64,000 nucleotides of DNA from Norana najaformis (GCA_964023275.1 OZ029917.1:31386005-31450004); one strand, 5' to 3'; numbered from the stretch's first letter, positions 21,004 through 34,190 are shown. The notes: generated from the sequence alone by a model not told the origin. Program-made: numbers and translations.

Positions 21004-24000
21004 AGTTATAATAATATAACACAATTTCGAATATAACACGGTCGGGGCCACAGATCCCAAATTTATGCATCAAATGAAAAACTCATATGGCACCAAAATA
21101 GCAATGCCTGTCCTGAGGAGGTGCTGATCTTTCTCTCCTCATTGTTCACCAAGCTTGTAGTGGGTCAAACACAAGCATGACATACCAAGACAGGCACTAT
21201 AAAGCATCAACGTAGTTTATCTGTAAGACTTCTGTTGGTACAGAACTCTTGGATCTAAGGTACTCATGAGATTTTTTTATTGTTTGCATGGTGTCACCAA
21301 AAATAATTTATTTAAGTCTCTAAGAATGATAGCTAGACTTAAAATACTACACAAATATAGTGTAATAAAAGTTTATTTTCCTTAGAAAATGTCAAACATT
21401 TTGAGAAAAGGAAGGCTTACTCTGTGCAGAAGTTGGATGCAATCAAGACTTAGAAATGGCAAAACCCAGGCAAAAATTAGTACATATTTATGGCATTAAT
21501 GAAGCAAAAATTCCTGTATCACATATTGTTCCTTTTGAATAAAAGCTAATTCTTAAGGTGTTGTTTATGTACTTATTTGTCTAAAATAATTATACCACAT
21601 AAATTTATCTACGACACTCCATGCGCACAGCCAGAAGTTCATGGCGCCTGAAAGTGGAAAATCAGAAGAAAGAGTAAAAAGCATCTAACTGAATTTATCA
21701 AAATCACTTCCATTTCAAAACACAAATCTGAATTAAAATGCAGTTTTTTCAGACCTGGCAGCCTCCATTCTAAAAGGGAATTGATAACTTTCTGGTTATC
21801 TTTACAATTCCAGCAAATGGCTGTGGTAAGTAGCTTGGAGACTCATTTTTGAATGCAAATACCCGGTACTGTGTTCCAACTAGCCCAATACAACTGGCAA
21901 ATATACAGCTACATAAACATCTACTGAAATTTTCATCAAAAAATACCATTTCAGTTTAACACAGCCTTCACCATAATGTGGTACTTGACACGCATCCCTA
22001 ATCCTGTGTTATTGCAAGGTTTAACGTATATAAATTTAGGGGCATAACATCTGACTCCATTATGTCATTTTCTGACCATGTTTGGGCCATATGTCCAAGT
22101 ACAGCAGTGGCGGAGTTTACTCCTGATCTCCCTAAGCATACCAGATTCTGCCCGGTATTCAACAAATTGCAATTGTTTTACTGCAGTTTGAGGCATCATA
22201 CAGTGTAATACAACACTACAGAAGTCGAGAGAGAGATCAAATGAGATCAAGAGAAATCAAGAGAGAGACAGAGAGAGACAGAGAAAGAGACAAAGACAGC
22301 GAGATGATGACAAACCATCTCTACACAAAAGCCACCTCATCACCTACTCTCTGCTTTTTTCAATTCATTTTGACAGAATTCAACCCAGCACCATTTTGCT
22401 CCAGATAAAAACCAGAATCAGCAATAGTAATATCCCTGAATAATAGCTATCAACAACATCAGGTGCACGGAAGCAGTAACAAAAAACCTGGAGCAATTAA
22501 AACAAGCAATAACCAAAGTAACTTATAAACCACCAGCTAAAGAACTTCATGCCCATTAACAGCAACAACCATCAAAAATAGGCTGCAACATTCTAAGATC
22601 ACCGAGGCACAACAGAGCAAGAAATTTAATTCACAAATCTTCTACCAATTAAAAAAGAATAAATTACATACTGACTACAGGCCAATATACAGACTAACAC
22701 TGCCAAACAAATTAAAACTTACTGAGAATGTAATTCACGCATACAACTTAAGAGAAATGATCAAACGGACCAGTGCTCGTGATAAGGTTGGTACCAAGCT
22801 GTGACATACAAAATTGCCATACAGATCTGGCCTGGAATGTCAAAACTACTCAAACAGAAACAAGAAAATGGTGCAGTTGCATTTGCACCACTACCAGGTA
22901 ACTTCCCAGTGACACTCACGCACCAACATCATCAAACAAAATGCTTTAGTCATCGACAGAATTAAAGTGCAGAAGCCTCCAACGTTCACATTTTGTGCGT
23001 TAAAAAAATCAGACTCTGATATTAGTGATAATCATGACATAATTATTAAACAAGCAGCCCTCCCCAATAAAGTGCAGGTATCACCTTGAATTATAGTAAC
23101 CTGTCAATCGACAAACATCTGCTTATAAGTGTTAAACTAGTAGGAATGGAGATAAGGGCAAAAGGACTACACAGGGTTAGAGGAAGACCGTTCCACACCA
23201 AGAAGCTATGGGCACTGGAAGGAAAGAAATATTGGCAGTCGAGGGAGAAAGAAATACAAAGAAAGCTGAACTTATATGACACAAGAGAGCTAATCTACAC
23301 ACTCGAGTTTCTGAGCACCAATTTCAAAACTTTATGTCACATGGGCTAAGCATCGGTTTTCATTTTAGAAAAGAGAATGTTGGCACAGAAGGATAAGCAG
23401 TTGCTGATGCTACTGGTAGTGATGATGATGACGATGTTGATGATTATGACGATGATGATGAAGCAATCCCGAAGCAAAAGGTTTCTCTGCCACAAGAATG
23501 TCTGGCTCTTGGATGAACCTGTGGTTCATCATGATAAATTATTTGTTTTTGTAAGTAAACCAGAACATAAATGATTTTAAAGTGTATCATAACCTGGATG
23601 GACTGCACAATCCAAACAGGGTTTCCAGGTGTCTCCTTCAAAAATACTGGACACATGTGCTGATGACATGGAGCTCACCATAAATCAGAAAGATAATCTG
23701 GCCAAGAGTGTGCCAAGCTCACAACTTGGATATTCTTGTATTACCACATCCAAAATATGCAAATTTAATACGCAGCAATCAATGCGAACAGCCACTGGCA
23801 GCACAGAAACGCAGATGCATCAAAACCAAATTTATGTTAACACAGGCCTCGTCATAGGCCTACTCCACATTAACAGCCGTTTCCTTGTTTAGCATGGCTA
23901 AAATACATAACTAAATTCTTATGTTAAGCTAGAACAGCTTTAGTAAAATTAGACAAACTTCACTTGCAAGTAAAATAGCAAGCATTCATGTGTCTGGTAT

Positions 24001-25430
24001 TAACTCTGAATTTTTCGCAAACAGAAGGCATAAATGCTAGACTGTCTGGTTCAAAACTGGATACCTGGCAATGATACATCCAAATAAGGAGACTCCTGAC
24101 GTCCAGCCATAACAGACAGGGGACAGACACAACCACATGAGAGGCTTAAGGCCATGATATCCTGTGCTACAAGGGGCTGGAAGAGACCAATTGGGCAACC
24201 AATTCATAACTAGACTCTGACAGTGCGGTAATTGCTCTTTCCAGTAAATTTTGGCAACAGTCAGCACAAAAGAAGGTGGAGGACTGTGATATCTGGTAAT
24301 GTCTCATGAAAACAGCTGTGCTCCAAGAAGACACACACCAACGATCAAAACAAATTAATAACAGTAAGCTGAAGCTTCTTTCACTGATCTTAAAATTCAA
24401 ATATCATTGTCCAAATGCTCTGGAAGATGTGAACAAACTCTCTGCTTCTTGGGGCCCAGATCTATCTAGTATGAACAGTGAACTGAATAGCATCACAGTT
24501 ACACACAAAAAAGTGGATAATATGTAATTTAAGATTACACAATTTTCATATTTTGTGATGCAGCGTTGCACTGTTTCTATATGGTTTATGGCTATGTATT
24601 ATATTTTTACATTTTATTATCTTGGAATGAATCCTTCTGCTGTATTCTGTGTTAGCTACATCATTTATGTGAAAATGGTCACTGCAAAAATCCCATGCTA
24701 ACCGCAGTAATCCCGCAATGTGCGGAAGAAGTATGAAAAAAATGGTGGTAGTGGCATGGTAATGGTAAGCATTGTAAAGTGGAACTTTGGCAATGAGTTC
24801 AGAGTTTGCAGTAATACCGGGGCATGATAACACAGTTCATATATTTATTTAATTAAATAATTAATTAGTATTAAAACATGTTATTTACGTATTTTGTTAA
24901 ATCAATTTTTGTTGCTATCATAGCACAGTTATGTGATCCCCCTTTGCAAATATATAATCTCATATATAATCTTTGCTGACTCGTGCTAGCCTTGAAAAAT
25001 TATAGTAAAAATGGGAGAGTGATATCAAAAAGCCAATTAGTGCAAAAAAGTCAATGGGTTAAATTTAGCAAATGCAAAGTTCAAGTGATGCTTGGCCACA
25101 CTTTTTAAAAATTGAAGTAAGTTAAGATTGTTGTAGGCATTCCAGATTTACTGCATGCCTCGGAACTCATAAGTGGAAATCTTGAGATGAGATGAAGTCA
25201 TAGTATAATCAGCATGCCCGGCTTTCTGTTCAGGATGAGAAGCAAAAATTTTGCCTGCCAAATGAAATCTAAGTAAAGACGTGCAACACAGGTATCTGGT
25301 TAGCAATGTTAAAACAAAACTATTTAAAGTAAAAAATTTAGAAGGTGATGGGGTTAAAACTAAACTGCAAGGTAGGGATTGGGAAAAATTTATGTCCCAG
25401 CGTTACTCTCGATTTTACCTTGTTAAAACG
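21004..25430. other. Unassigned CpG-poor sequence with simple repeats
   Basis: GA-rich runs lie at 22,222-22,302 and an ATG/GAT trinucleotide run at 23,417-23,462. No exon could be supported, though the CpG depletion would suit intron sequence of a gene starting at the CpG step to the right. Confidence 0.45.
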
Positions 25431-26050
25431 ACCATACAGGAGTTGGGCTTAGGTTCACAACGCTGCGCTGCATCGATAACTGCTTCCCCGCTTGTATTAA
25501 TGTCTTGAATGAGCCAGCTGCATCAGCACAGAAAACCATGTCTTCACACTCTCGTCATCGTATAAAAAGGTCAACGCGTGCAGTGTGGGCGTTCGATAAA
25601 CACTTGCGTAGGAAGAGTTGACGCGGCTGCCAATAGGCCACACCCTAATGTTGAAATGGTACCTTCACCAGGAAGCACCGAGTAGGGTACGAGAATCTGA
25701 CTTCCAAAATCACACGCGTGATACCGGAAACGAAACATTACCGCTAAGGCTAATATAGTAATCCCAACAATAAGCCTGAACGTAATGCTGACCCCACCAG
25801 GTGCGATTGTCCATTTCGTAACCATCATTGCCCCACGCCCTGCATACAAACTTCGTTTTTCAACAGTTACTAACCGACGCTTCGGAATCCCATGACAGCG
25901 ATCTTTCGGTGCCTAACTGGCATCTTGTCGTTGATTCCACACTTGAATATCGGACGAAATCTTTTCGAACTCTGCTCTCGACAGAATGTAAACCTTTGAG
26001 TAAAATTTCGTAAGCGTACTACAACGACAACGTCAAGAATGAATAACAGC
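25430..26050. promoter_or_regulatory. CpG-rich step, candidate promoter region
   Basis: By eye, CpG dinucleotides become several-fold commoner here than in the preceding 10 kb (for example at least five in 25,921-25,980). The region overlaps a minus-strand coding candidate whose start codon is at 25,828. A promoter firing leftwards is an inference from composition and that frame; no TATA box was identified. Confidence 0.35.
25571..25828 (-). CDS. Candidate first coding exon of a membrane protein
   Basis: Two adjacent ATGs open the frame at 25,828 (MMVTKWTIAPGGVSITF), followed by a strongly hydrophobic segment LIVGITILALAVMF at about residues 19-32 and then basic residues RFRYH. This is signal-anchor-like, as in type II membrane proteins. 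The frame stays open for about 85 codons. Possible splice donors lie at 25,668 (CTG|GTGAAG) and 25,662 (AAG|GTACCA), so the C-terminal part may not be coding. A 17-codon upstream frame starts 5' of it. No homologue was recognised. Support is the composition step plus the membrane segment, so chance is a real alternative. Confidence 0.28.
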   Translation of the reverse strand: MMVTKWTIAPGGVSITFRLIVGITILALAVMFRFRYHACDFGSQILVPYSVLPGEGTISTLGCGLLAAASTLPTQVFIERPHCTR

Positions 26051-26339
26051 CAGGCGCTAGAAAAGACATCACTACATCGGGTTTAATATTATAAATTTAT
26101 ATAGCCCTGACCTTTTTCGAAACAACATGCTATTTGCTAATATAACAGCGCATTTATTATATTTGATCCGCAAGCAAATTAGATTTAATATAACTAGCAA
26201 TGTTTAAATGAGGATTATTATGGCATATTTACATATTTAAAGGATTTGTTTCAAATTGGGACTTACAGTTTATACAACATTGAACTCCGGTCAACCAAAA
26301 TACTTAAAATTAGTCCTTATTCCCAAGGCTTACCATTAT

Positions 26340-26475
26340 TCTGCAAGGTCATCTGATTCTCTGGTCATACCTTGGACTAGAACTGTTCTCGGTAAACGGT
26401 TTTTCGGTTGATGGACCTAAATTTTGAAACTCCCTCCCTGTGTCCGTTTGCTCTGCTCAGTCGCTTTTTGTTTTT
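26340..26475 (+). pseudogene. LINE C-terminal fragment
   Basis: Translation gives SLVIPWTRTVLGKR near 26,356 and a decayed LWNSLPV-type end near 26,430. It matches the minus-strand copy at 28,358-28,597 (PLIIPWIRTALGKRAF, then FWNSLPVSVCSAQSLPSF). Stops interrupt it and no 3' tail is attached. Confidence 0.6.
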
Positions 26476-26734
26476 TGGATTTTCGGATTTTTGTTTTATA
26501 TTTTCAGTTGAAACAAAAATCAATTTGTAGTTAATTGGCCTAACATTGTGGCAGTTGCAATTATTTCTGATAGGTAAACGTGCGGAGAAATTTTAAATTC
26601 ATAATATAGCCCCTTGCTGTAGGCAACGTTTCATATTTAGGCCTACGGATTTCAGCGTTATTTTTTGGCTTTACGAATAAAACTTAAAACCCAAAAAGGC
26701 AATAAACCTATTTTTTCTTTCCCAAAAGTACGTT

Positions 26735-27215
26735 TTGCACTGCTATTCAGAAGTAGCTAAAGTGACCTGCTCATCTTTTACAGGTTGTTCAGTTACTGCT
26801 ACCACCATGAAAGAGCTACAGCCAAAATGTTTGATTACCTCACAACACACCTCTGACAGGGGTGTAGACACCTACTTGGAAAAGTTGTCTGGTCAATCAT
26901 ACGAACTCACCAACACTTCACCTCTTTCAGTTTCTGCGCAGGTCTTTCACTCAAGACTGAAAACACTTCTTTTCCAGAAATCTTATCCTGATTCTTCTTC
27001 TTCCCCTCATATCTCTTCTCGCTTCAATTTCAAACAGCATCCACCGTAGCCGTCCGACTGTCTGAGTGCCTGACTCCTGGATCTTGACCCTTTTGCCTAT
27101 CGATTTTGTTTTGACTGAGCGCCTGTGAATAAGCTGGTTCCCGCGACTTAGCTTTCGTTGAGCGCTGTAGAAATCTCGAGATTACGATTACGATACGATT
27201 ACGATTACTTTCTTA
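26735..27215 (+). pseudogene. LINE C-terminal end plus ATTACG-tailed 3' end
   Basis: An open stretch ends with SAQVFHSRLKTLLFQKSY, the usual F-S-LKT-LF tail of CR1/L2-like LINE proteins. The 3' untranslated part follows with GAGCGCCTGTGAATAAGCTG, GAGCGCTGTAGAAATCTCGA and an ATTACG repeat tail (about 27,180-27,206). This is the best preserved copy of this 3' end in the window and serves as the reference for the others. Confidence 0.75.
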
Positions 27216-27524
27216 AAGGAAAAATCTGTTTTTAGGGTTTCTGTCTTAATATTTTTCCAAAACGACGTAAACAGAACCATGGCGGTAGCATACATAGAGT
27301 ATTTGACTCCGAGTTTAGAGATAAAATTTTAATGCGCCGGTGCCTATCGCTAGTGGGCTGGCATTTATATCGGGGCACGTACAGCACCCTTATTGCCATA
27401 AGACAACAAATAATGATTACCATATAAGGGCCAATATGGATTCCATCAAATGTTCATGAGCATGCTGGCAATGGTGGTAGGTCGGTTTAACCGTTACCAA
27501 ATCGACATCGCAATATTCAACCTG

Positions 27525-27680
27525 CCTGACTTTTGGATCTTCACCTGGGGTCGAACCATTCCTGCCTATCGAGTTTGCTTTGACGGAGCGCCTGTGAATG
27601 AGCTGGTTCCCGCAAATTAGCTTTCGTTGGACGCTGTAGAAATCTCGAGTTTATGATTATGCCTGCGATTATTCATGAAA
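27525..27680 (+). repeat. LINE 3' end, ATTACG-tail family
   Basis: It contains GAGCGCCTGTGAATGAGCTG and GGACGCTGTAGAAATCTCGA followed by a decayed tail. It matches 27,060-27,200 closely and lies in the same orientation about 450 bases away. Confidence 0.7.
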
Positions 27681-28234
27681 ACCGACTGACACCGAAGGAG
27701 GAATTCAGAAAACCGAAAAAGACTGAAAACCAAAATAAAAAAGTTGCAAAGTTGGTACAAACAGAATGCTAATTTCAAAACATTGCCTCCTTCACGGATA
27801 TCATTTTTCGTTCAATGAACATTTATTAACATTATTGAAAGTATTGATCTTAACTGACTAGGCCTACTTTGTGCCCCATTGTACGCGTCCCATTAGCGTA
27901 TAAATAGTTCATACAACTAGTCTCGCCGCCGGAGACGGGTCTTTATGTACATAAATATCCTAAAGCGACCAATCGTAATTACCGAAGTAACAAACCCACT
28001 GCTGCGTTGCGCTACGATTAAAGCTCTAATATGGCGGTGATTTCAATGCGCTATTGAAAGTACTTATGCGCAGCGAGGAAATTACTTTCGTAAACAGTAA
28101 TCTAGAGGTCCTAGAAGCATAGGCCTAATGATAATGATACAATAAACAAAACTGTCAGTGATGGTCTTTTCTTTGTTTCTGCGGAATTCATGAAAACTAT
28201 ACGATGGGAGCCTTTTGCGGGCATTAACTAATAA

Positions 28235-28600
28235 TAGGAATATAATAATTAGAAAAATTCTAATACGCCGGTGTCTAATCACAATTCATCAAGCGATGGC
28301 GCAACAAAGCAATCAAGTCAATATCCAGAAGGTCAGTCCACAAAACAGAGAGGCAGCCTAAGGCGGAGAAGCAATTTGAAACAGGTAAGTTTCAAGTTGA
28401 GAACGAAATGACGGAAGCGACTGAGCAGAACAAACAGACACAGGAAGGGAGTTCCAAAATTCGGGTCCAACAACCGAAAAAGCCCGTTTACCGAGAGCAG
28501 TTCTAATCCAAGGTATAATCAGAGGCATCTTCTTGCTGTACATGGGCATTGCCGCAATGTTAATTCTAAGACAGCTATGTCCATTGGCCCACAGCAAGTC
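28235..28600 (-). pseudogene. LINE C-terminal fragment with ATTAG-type 3' end
   Basis: Minus-strand translation includes IPWIRTALGKRAFSVVGPEF and WNSLPVSVCSAQSLPSFRS, then ETYLF, a conserved LINE C-terminus. Towards 28,235 it continues into a 3' end similar to the one at 45,690-45,760 (CGCCATCGCTTGATGAATTG, then a CACCGGCGTATTAG variant). The 5' part is truncated. CpG is preserved. Confidence 0.7.
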
Positions 28601-30264
28601 CGAATTGTGCCACTGATATGAACTGGTAGCCTTCTATTAGGGCTAATTGCAATGTTATTCTCAACCAAAAACCATAACAAAACAATTTCCAGGTATTTTA
28701 ATTTCTTTGAAAAAATCTGAAACCTAATTTTGGGACTTTTGTAGGTTTTCAGAGTTTTTAAAAAGCCTGAAGTCTAACAAGCTACTTCTTGTACCTTTGG
28801 AATTACACTGCCCAATCTTACTTTGATTTAGTAACAATAGCGTGCTACATCGTATAAAATCCAGACATGTTGTACACCGCCAAAAATGAAAGGTCAAGTT
28901 AGTTGCATAATAAATAGTACTAAAAGAAATTAGCACTTATAGCAATAGTTGCTCGATAGTGATTTTCCATTTGCTGTGTTCTCTAGCTGGTGAAGATAGC
29001 TATAAATATCCAAAATTGTTTGCCACGCCCTTCTCATTAATATTGGATAAGGTTGTGTTTGTTTACGAAATTGTTGGCTGTCTGCCAGTTGAACCCACCT
29101 TCCCCATTCACCCGAAGAGAGCACGAGCGCGCGCACTGTCGGGCATTCAGACGTCCTCTACACATGTAGGAATAGCTGAACGCTGAACAGAGGCGACAGA
29201 ACGGCGAAACCTCGAGATACGCGCCAAAACACGCCAGGCCCAATTCCTGAACTGCGAGTCACTGTTCCAGAATAATCAGAATTTATTGACTTTATTTGAA
29301 CTACTTTTGAACCAAAGTCTAAATCAATAATGTTTTTGAGAAATGAACCAATATATGTTTATTTTCTGTTAAAGGCTTATCGCATAGGTCGAGTGTTTTA
29401 AAATTGACCATTTTAACCAATGGTGGATCTGTGATTTCAGCAAGAGGCGTCACGTGGGGAGATAAGTGCTAGCCTATATGGGGGTCTGTCACCTCGGCTG
29501 TTTACATTTTGGAAGTTTACTTTCGGGGTTTCACGTGTCACACTACAACACCAGACTCTGTAATAATTAGGCTAATTTTATTTAGCAAAAAAGTCAGAGC
29601 CTCGCCACGTGAGGTCGGGTGGCTAGTCCTCTTGCTCGCCGTCTGTTCATCTCAAGGACAATGCATAACCAGTGTACTCATATTAGGCCTAGGTTAGATT
29701 GCAGAGTTCGTTAAGTTAAGCCGTCCCAGTTTGAAATGTAGTACGGCAGGGATAGGTTAATGCCATCCCACTTTTCGGTTAAAATTGTTAACATTTTAAG
29801 AGTCAAGTTTGACTAAATGAGGCATATCACGAAACGTAACCGAGCTTCCAAATTTATTTATTTATTAAACTGATTTTTCCACAAGTTTAAAGTCTAACAC
29901 GACAGTTAAATTCGGTATAATCTGTAAGATACAATTCGAATACTTTTGGGTCGGACTCTGCCCGGGGCCCCCAGTCAACTTACGCTATAATTCTTTTAAC
30001 AGATAATCAATCAAATAGGCTGCTGCTGGTTGCATCTTAGCTGTCCTTTAAAGCACTGCCTGGTGTAAGTTTCGGAAATCGGACAGTCCCTTCAGCGCTC
30101 TCTGGCGCATTCATCTATGAACCGTTCAAGAAAGAGATTTCGGTAAACTTAGCGTCAGATACATTCAATATGCGTATTCCATTTATTAACTTTCGTATTG
30201 TTATCTAGCGAAATATTGGTGAATTATTGTAACTGTAGCTTCTATGCGTCAGGAACTGTAGAAC
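28601..30264. other. Unassigned sequence with a small CpG cluster
   Basis: A CpG-dense patch at about 29,110-29,240 could be a small promoter or an unmethylated repeat. I found no TATA element or coding exon beside it. The remainder is unremarkable. Confidence 0.4.
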
Positions 30265-32430
30265 CTACCCAGGGCGGATTGTGATTCTGACCACTATCTG
30301 CTAGTGTCAAAGATAAAGGTTAGACAGGATAAAAAGACGAAACTGCAACAGCCAAAAAGGTTCAGCCTGGAGGACCTAAAGAATAAGAAGGCGGCAGTTT
30401 ACAGAGTGGAACTAAAAAATCGTTTTCAGGTATTAGAGAAGGAAGGGGAGAGAACACCAGGTAAGCTCTGGCAAGAGACCAAGGGAATTTTACTTGATGT
30501 AGCAAAGAGTACAATGGGATACAAGAAAGGTCCGAACGGAAACCATGGATATCTGAAGAAAGCTTCGCGTTAATCAAGGCAAAGAGAGCAGCCAAAACAA
30601 ATGACCCTAAACAGTGTATACTGCGAATTGAAAAGGGAAGTTCAGAGAAAGTTGAGGGAAGATAAACAAGTGCAGCTTGAGGTTCTGTTCGAGGAGCTGG
30701 AGGGAGCAAATCGCAAGGGAAACTTGCAACAACTTTTGAAAACAGTCAGGACACTCATGGAAATTTCAGCGGCAGTTATTCTGCATCCAGTCAGCTTCAG
30801 GTGAAAAAATCAGGGAGAATTCAAAAACTGCAGAGCGTCAGAGTGAGCACTGTGAAGCGTTACATGATGACATTGAGGCGAAAGACATTGACAGGCAGTT
30901 TACATGTGGACCAGCTCCACTAAATTCTAAGATGGCTTGTGCAATTGGTGAGATAGCCAGTGACAAAAGCACCGGTCCAGCTGAAGTTCCAGTCGAGTCG
31001 TTCAAGCATGGTAGGGAAAACAGTGGAAAGAATGCATCGAATATGTGAGGCATTATGGGAGACTAAGGAATGGCCAGCAGATTGGACAAACTCAATTTTC
31101 ATTCCTCTTCACAAGAAAGGTGATATGAGACAATGCACGAATTACTGGACCGTAGTCCTGGTCTCGCATGCCATCCAAAAGATGATCCTGGAAAGGATTA
31201 GGACGAAGACAGGATCTGAAGTGGCAGATGAACAAACTGGATTTCACATAGGAAAGGGAACACGGGATCAAGTCACAAACCTTAGAATCATAGAATCATC
31301 AAGCAGAAAACTAGAGAGCATCAGCAGCCCCTCTATATGTGCTTTGTTGATTATAAGAAGGCTTTGATTGTGTCTCACATGAGAAGCTCTGGTTGGCCAT
31401 GACAGACATGAATTACCCTATTCACATCGTCAACCTGCTTTCTGGACTCTACTGTAAACAGCAAGCTAGAGTGAAAGCAGCCGGTACACTATCACGAGGG
31501 TTCCTTGTTAAGAAATGGGTTCGACAGGGCTGTGTGATCTCAACATACCTATTCATCATCCTGGCAGAGATGGTCATGAGGGAAGTGCTGGACGATTATG
31601 ATGGTGGAATTGAAATAGGAGGGAGAAATGTTAAAAATCCGCGATATGCTGAAGACATTGTTCTATTGGCTACGTCGGAAGCAGAACTGCAGGAAATAGT
31701 GGTTCGTCTTGACCGGGCAAGCAGCAACCAGGGCCTGCTGATTAATGTCGACATTGGTAACAAATGGTACAACCTGTTGTATCAGAGTACAAGGTTGTAT
31801 CAGAGTACAAGGTAATCAAGTGGAGCAGGCTGACATATTTCCATATCTTGTACTTATAATCGAAGACTCTGAATGCAGTGAACAGATTCGATCAAGACTG
31901 ACTAAAGGGCCAGGTTCGGGGCAGCATTAAAAGAACGTATGGACAAGTCACGGCATATTGCTTTCAGCAAAGATGCGATTTCTGAAAGCTCTTTTATGAC
32001 CATCGGCACAGTATGCCTGTGAGAGCTGGACCATAACGAAAGATGAAAAGGCAAGAATCAACGCATTGGAAATGAAGTGCCTACGGCAGATTCTTAGAGT
32101 ACCGTGGACTGCTAAGAAGACAAACAAATGGGTCCTAGAGACGGCATGAGTAGAGAGGATTCTGCTCAGTTTACTCAAAAAGAGGAACCTTTCGTACTTT
32201 TGGCATGTGCTACGAAAGAGTGGAGACTGCCTAGAAGAAGAGGCTATCCAAGGCACAATTTCTGGATCCCGAACTTGGGGAAGACCCTAGATGACATAAC
32301 GATTATAACATCACGTCATTGGTTATATAATCGTTAGAGCAGTTATTGCAGGAGACAAGGAGTAGAAGCAGATGGAACAGAATTGTCCGTGGTGCAGCCA
32401 TTCCTCGGCTAGAGGACGACGGTTGAAGAC
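30265..32430 (+). pseudogene. Decayed RTE-like LINE (second family)
   Basis: The copy starts within the endonuclease end (ADCDSDHYLLVSKIKVRQDK near 30,275). It continues through PADWTNSIFIPLHKKGD and EQTGFHIGKGTRDQVTNLRI (about 31,075-31,290), a broken FVDYKKAFD region near 31,340, WVRQGCVISTYLFII near 31,520 and RYAEDIVLLA near 31,645. The catalytic YADD is therefore YAED. The C-terminal region (31,835-32,300) is frame-broken, and the end is a GACAAGACAA tail near 32,425. It is 5'-truncated and inactive. The 3' 600 bases match the copy at 39,230-39,930. Confidence 0.85.
31776..31811 (+). repeat. 18-bp perfect tandem duplication in LINE frame
   Basis: GTTGTATCAGAGTACAAG occurs twice head to tail, adding six codons (LYQSTR) without shifting the frame. 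It probably arose by slippage after insertion. Confidence 0.85.
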
Positions 32431-33844
32431 AAGACAAGCGTCTATCACCTGTGGATGATCACTAAACAACACAACTTGCAAACAGTTTTGGATGAAACGT
32501 GTTTTCAGCGATTTAATGATGTTACTGCAATGCCATGCATTAAACCTTTGTTAGTTAAAAAATATTCAAATATAACACATAAACGTGAAAGTCGCAAATC
32601 CAAAAAACAAGGGTCGCACAAAACAGGTAGGCCTACAGATAGGCCGGAAAATCAGAGACCTACTGATGAAGGTCGAAAAATCAGAAACAGGAAGATGAAG
32701 AGCAGTCCCTTAAGGTAAGCCCGGTAGGTAGACTTGGGTTGATGTATTAGCGACTTAGTTTTCCTTAGCCTCGGTAGATATGAAGGCGGGAGGCCACCAC
32801 TGGCCTGTCGAGTGACCGTCAATCACACTAACCTCTACACTACCGTGAATCCTCAAATACATGAAGGTCGGAAAATCCGAAAGATATACACCAAGGTCGA
32901 GAAATGAGAAACATGAAAACATAGCCGGCCGACTAAAAACTTTTCAACACACTTAAAATGTAAAACCTAGGTCACTAATATGTACTGAAATAAGATGAGA
33001 TAAATTACGCATAAAGTTTTAAGCGAATTCTTTGAGAGACGTTCCATAAACGTAGAAGCATAAATTCGAAAATTCAGAAAACTACCGAAGTTTGACTGAT
33101 ATTAAAACAGTCGCTAGATGGAGGCAATATTGTTTCATAATGAAAGAGGATGATTTAGACGTTAAAGTTCTCAAATAGGCCTACGAAAGCTCAGGCAACT
33201 AAAATGAATGTATTTTATTTATGAATTGAAACGCTGAACACGTGATGCACAACTACCACGACCTCTATTCACCACAGAGACGCGGGTTCAGCTGCATGAT
33301 TTTGTTTATGATTTCACTTGAATCGACTAACAATTGATGCATTGGGCATTATGATAACGGTGCTGTAGAAGTCATTACATTAGATTAGATTGGATGTTAA
33401 GTGTTACCCAGAAACTTAGTTACTAAAATAGAGAAAAATATTAAACTTGCTGAATGCACAAGTTCCTGTACACGCTGTTACTTTTATATCGAACTATATA
33501 TTATATAAATGTATATAATGAAAAGCATATAAAGATAGATTTTTTAACTATTATATACTACCAATGCTGTATAGGTTGCACTGACGTTGTGCTTCTTTTT
33601 TATGATTTGTATGCCTTTGTATGTTGTCAGTTTAAATTGTGGGAATTTGTTTCGCTCTAAAAAAGACCACTTAGTGGCTTACTGAAATGAGGAATTGAAT
33701 TACGTGGCACCTGTTTTAACCGATTTTTAGAGGCTGGCGGGCGGCGTGCGCACGCCGTAAGCCCAACCACTCAAGGCGCGGCTACATCAAACAAAAAGAA
33801 GGGCGAGGGAGTTTCGTTGCAATATTATATGCTATCTTTGTTCC
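32431..33844. other. Unassigned sequence
   Basis: GAAGGTCGGAAAATC-like text occurs near 32,632, 32,668 and 32,863, suggesting an old dispersed repeat. A LINE 3' end lies at 33,325-33,398. No gene was recognised. Confidence 0.45.
33325..33398 (+). repeat. LINE/SINE 3' end, ATTAG-tail family
   Basis: TTGATGCATTGGGCATTATG, ACGGTGCTGTAGAAGTC and an ATTACATTAGATTAGATT tail occur in order. It is among the clearest copies of this terminal motif. Confidence 0.7.
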
Positions 33845-34190
33845 TTTAGGGGTAGAGACTTGGACGCTCACGGTGGCCCTACAGAAGAAGATGGATGCCT
33901 TCCAACAATGCATAAATAGTCAGCACGAGACAGACATCCGAAGACACAGGCCGAAACAAGAAGACTCCGCACGTTTTGGCACTTCGCAAGGTGCGATGGT
34001 AGGTAGGACCACTCAAGGGCATTGGGAGCTAAGATCTTCGGTACCCAAGGACCTGAAAGAGACCAGTCGGACGACCAAACCACAAATGGACCCGAACGGT
34101 GGATGCGGATCTTCACCCACTTTGGGCTACACACAGCCTGCAGAGGGGCACGCCACTGATGATGATGACAATGCAGTATATTTCATTTTT
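33845..34190 (+). pseudogene. LINE C-terminal fragment (third family)
   Basis: GVETWTLTVALQKKMDAFQQ near 33,852 corresponds to the post-RT ETWTL and K-L-AFQ region of RTE-like LINEs. In another frame RKVRWLGHTTRALGAK and FTHFGLHTACRGARH complete the C-terminus. A GATGATGATGACAATG tail closes the copy at about 34,157-34,172. A frameshift lies between the two parts. It is severely 5'-truncated. Confidence 0.65.

Noticed and set aside
22088-22100. CAGTGGCGGAGTT-like sequence reminiscent of hAT ends (also CAGTGGCGTATTTA at 61,109)
   Set aside because: No matching inverted end or 8-bp duplication was found for either site.
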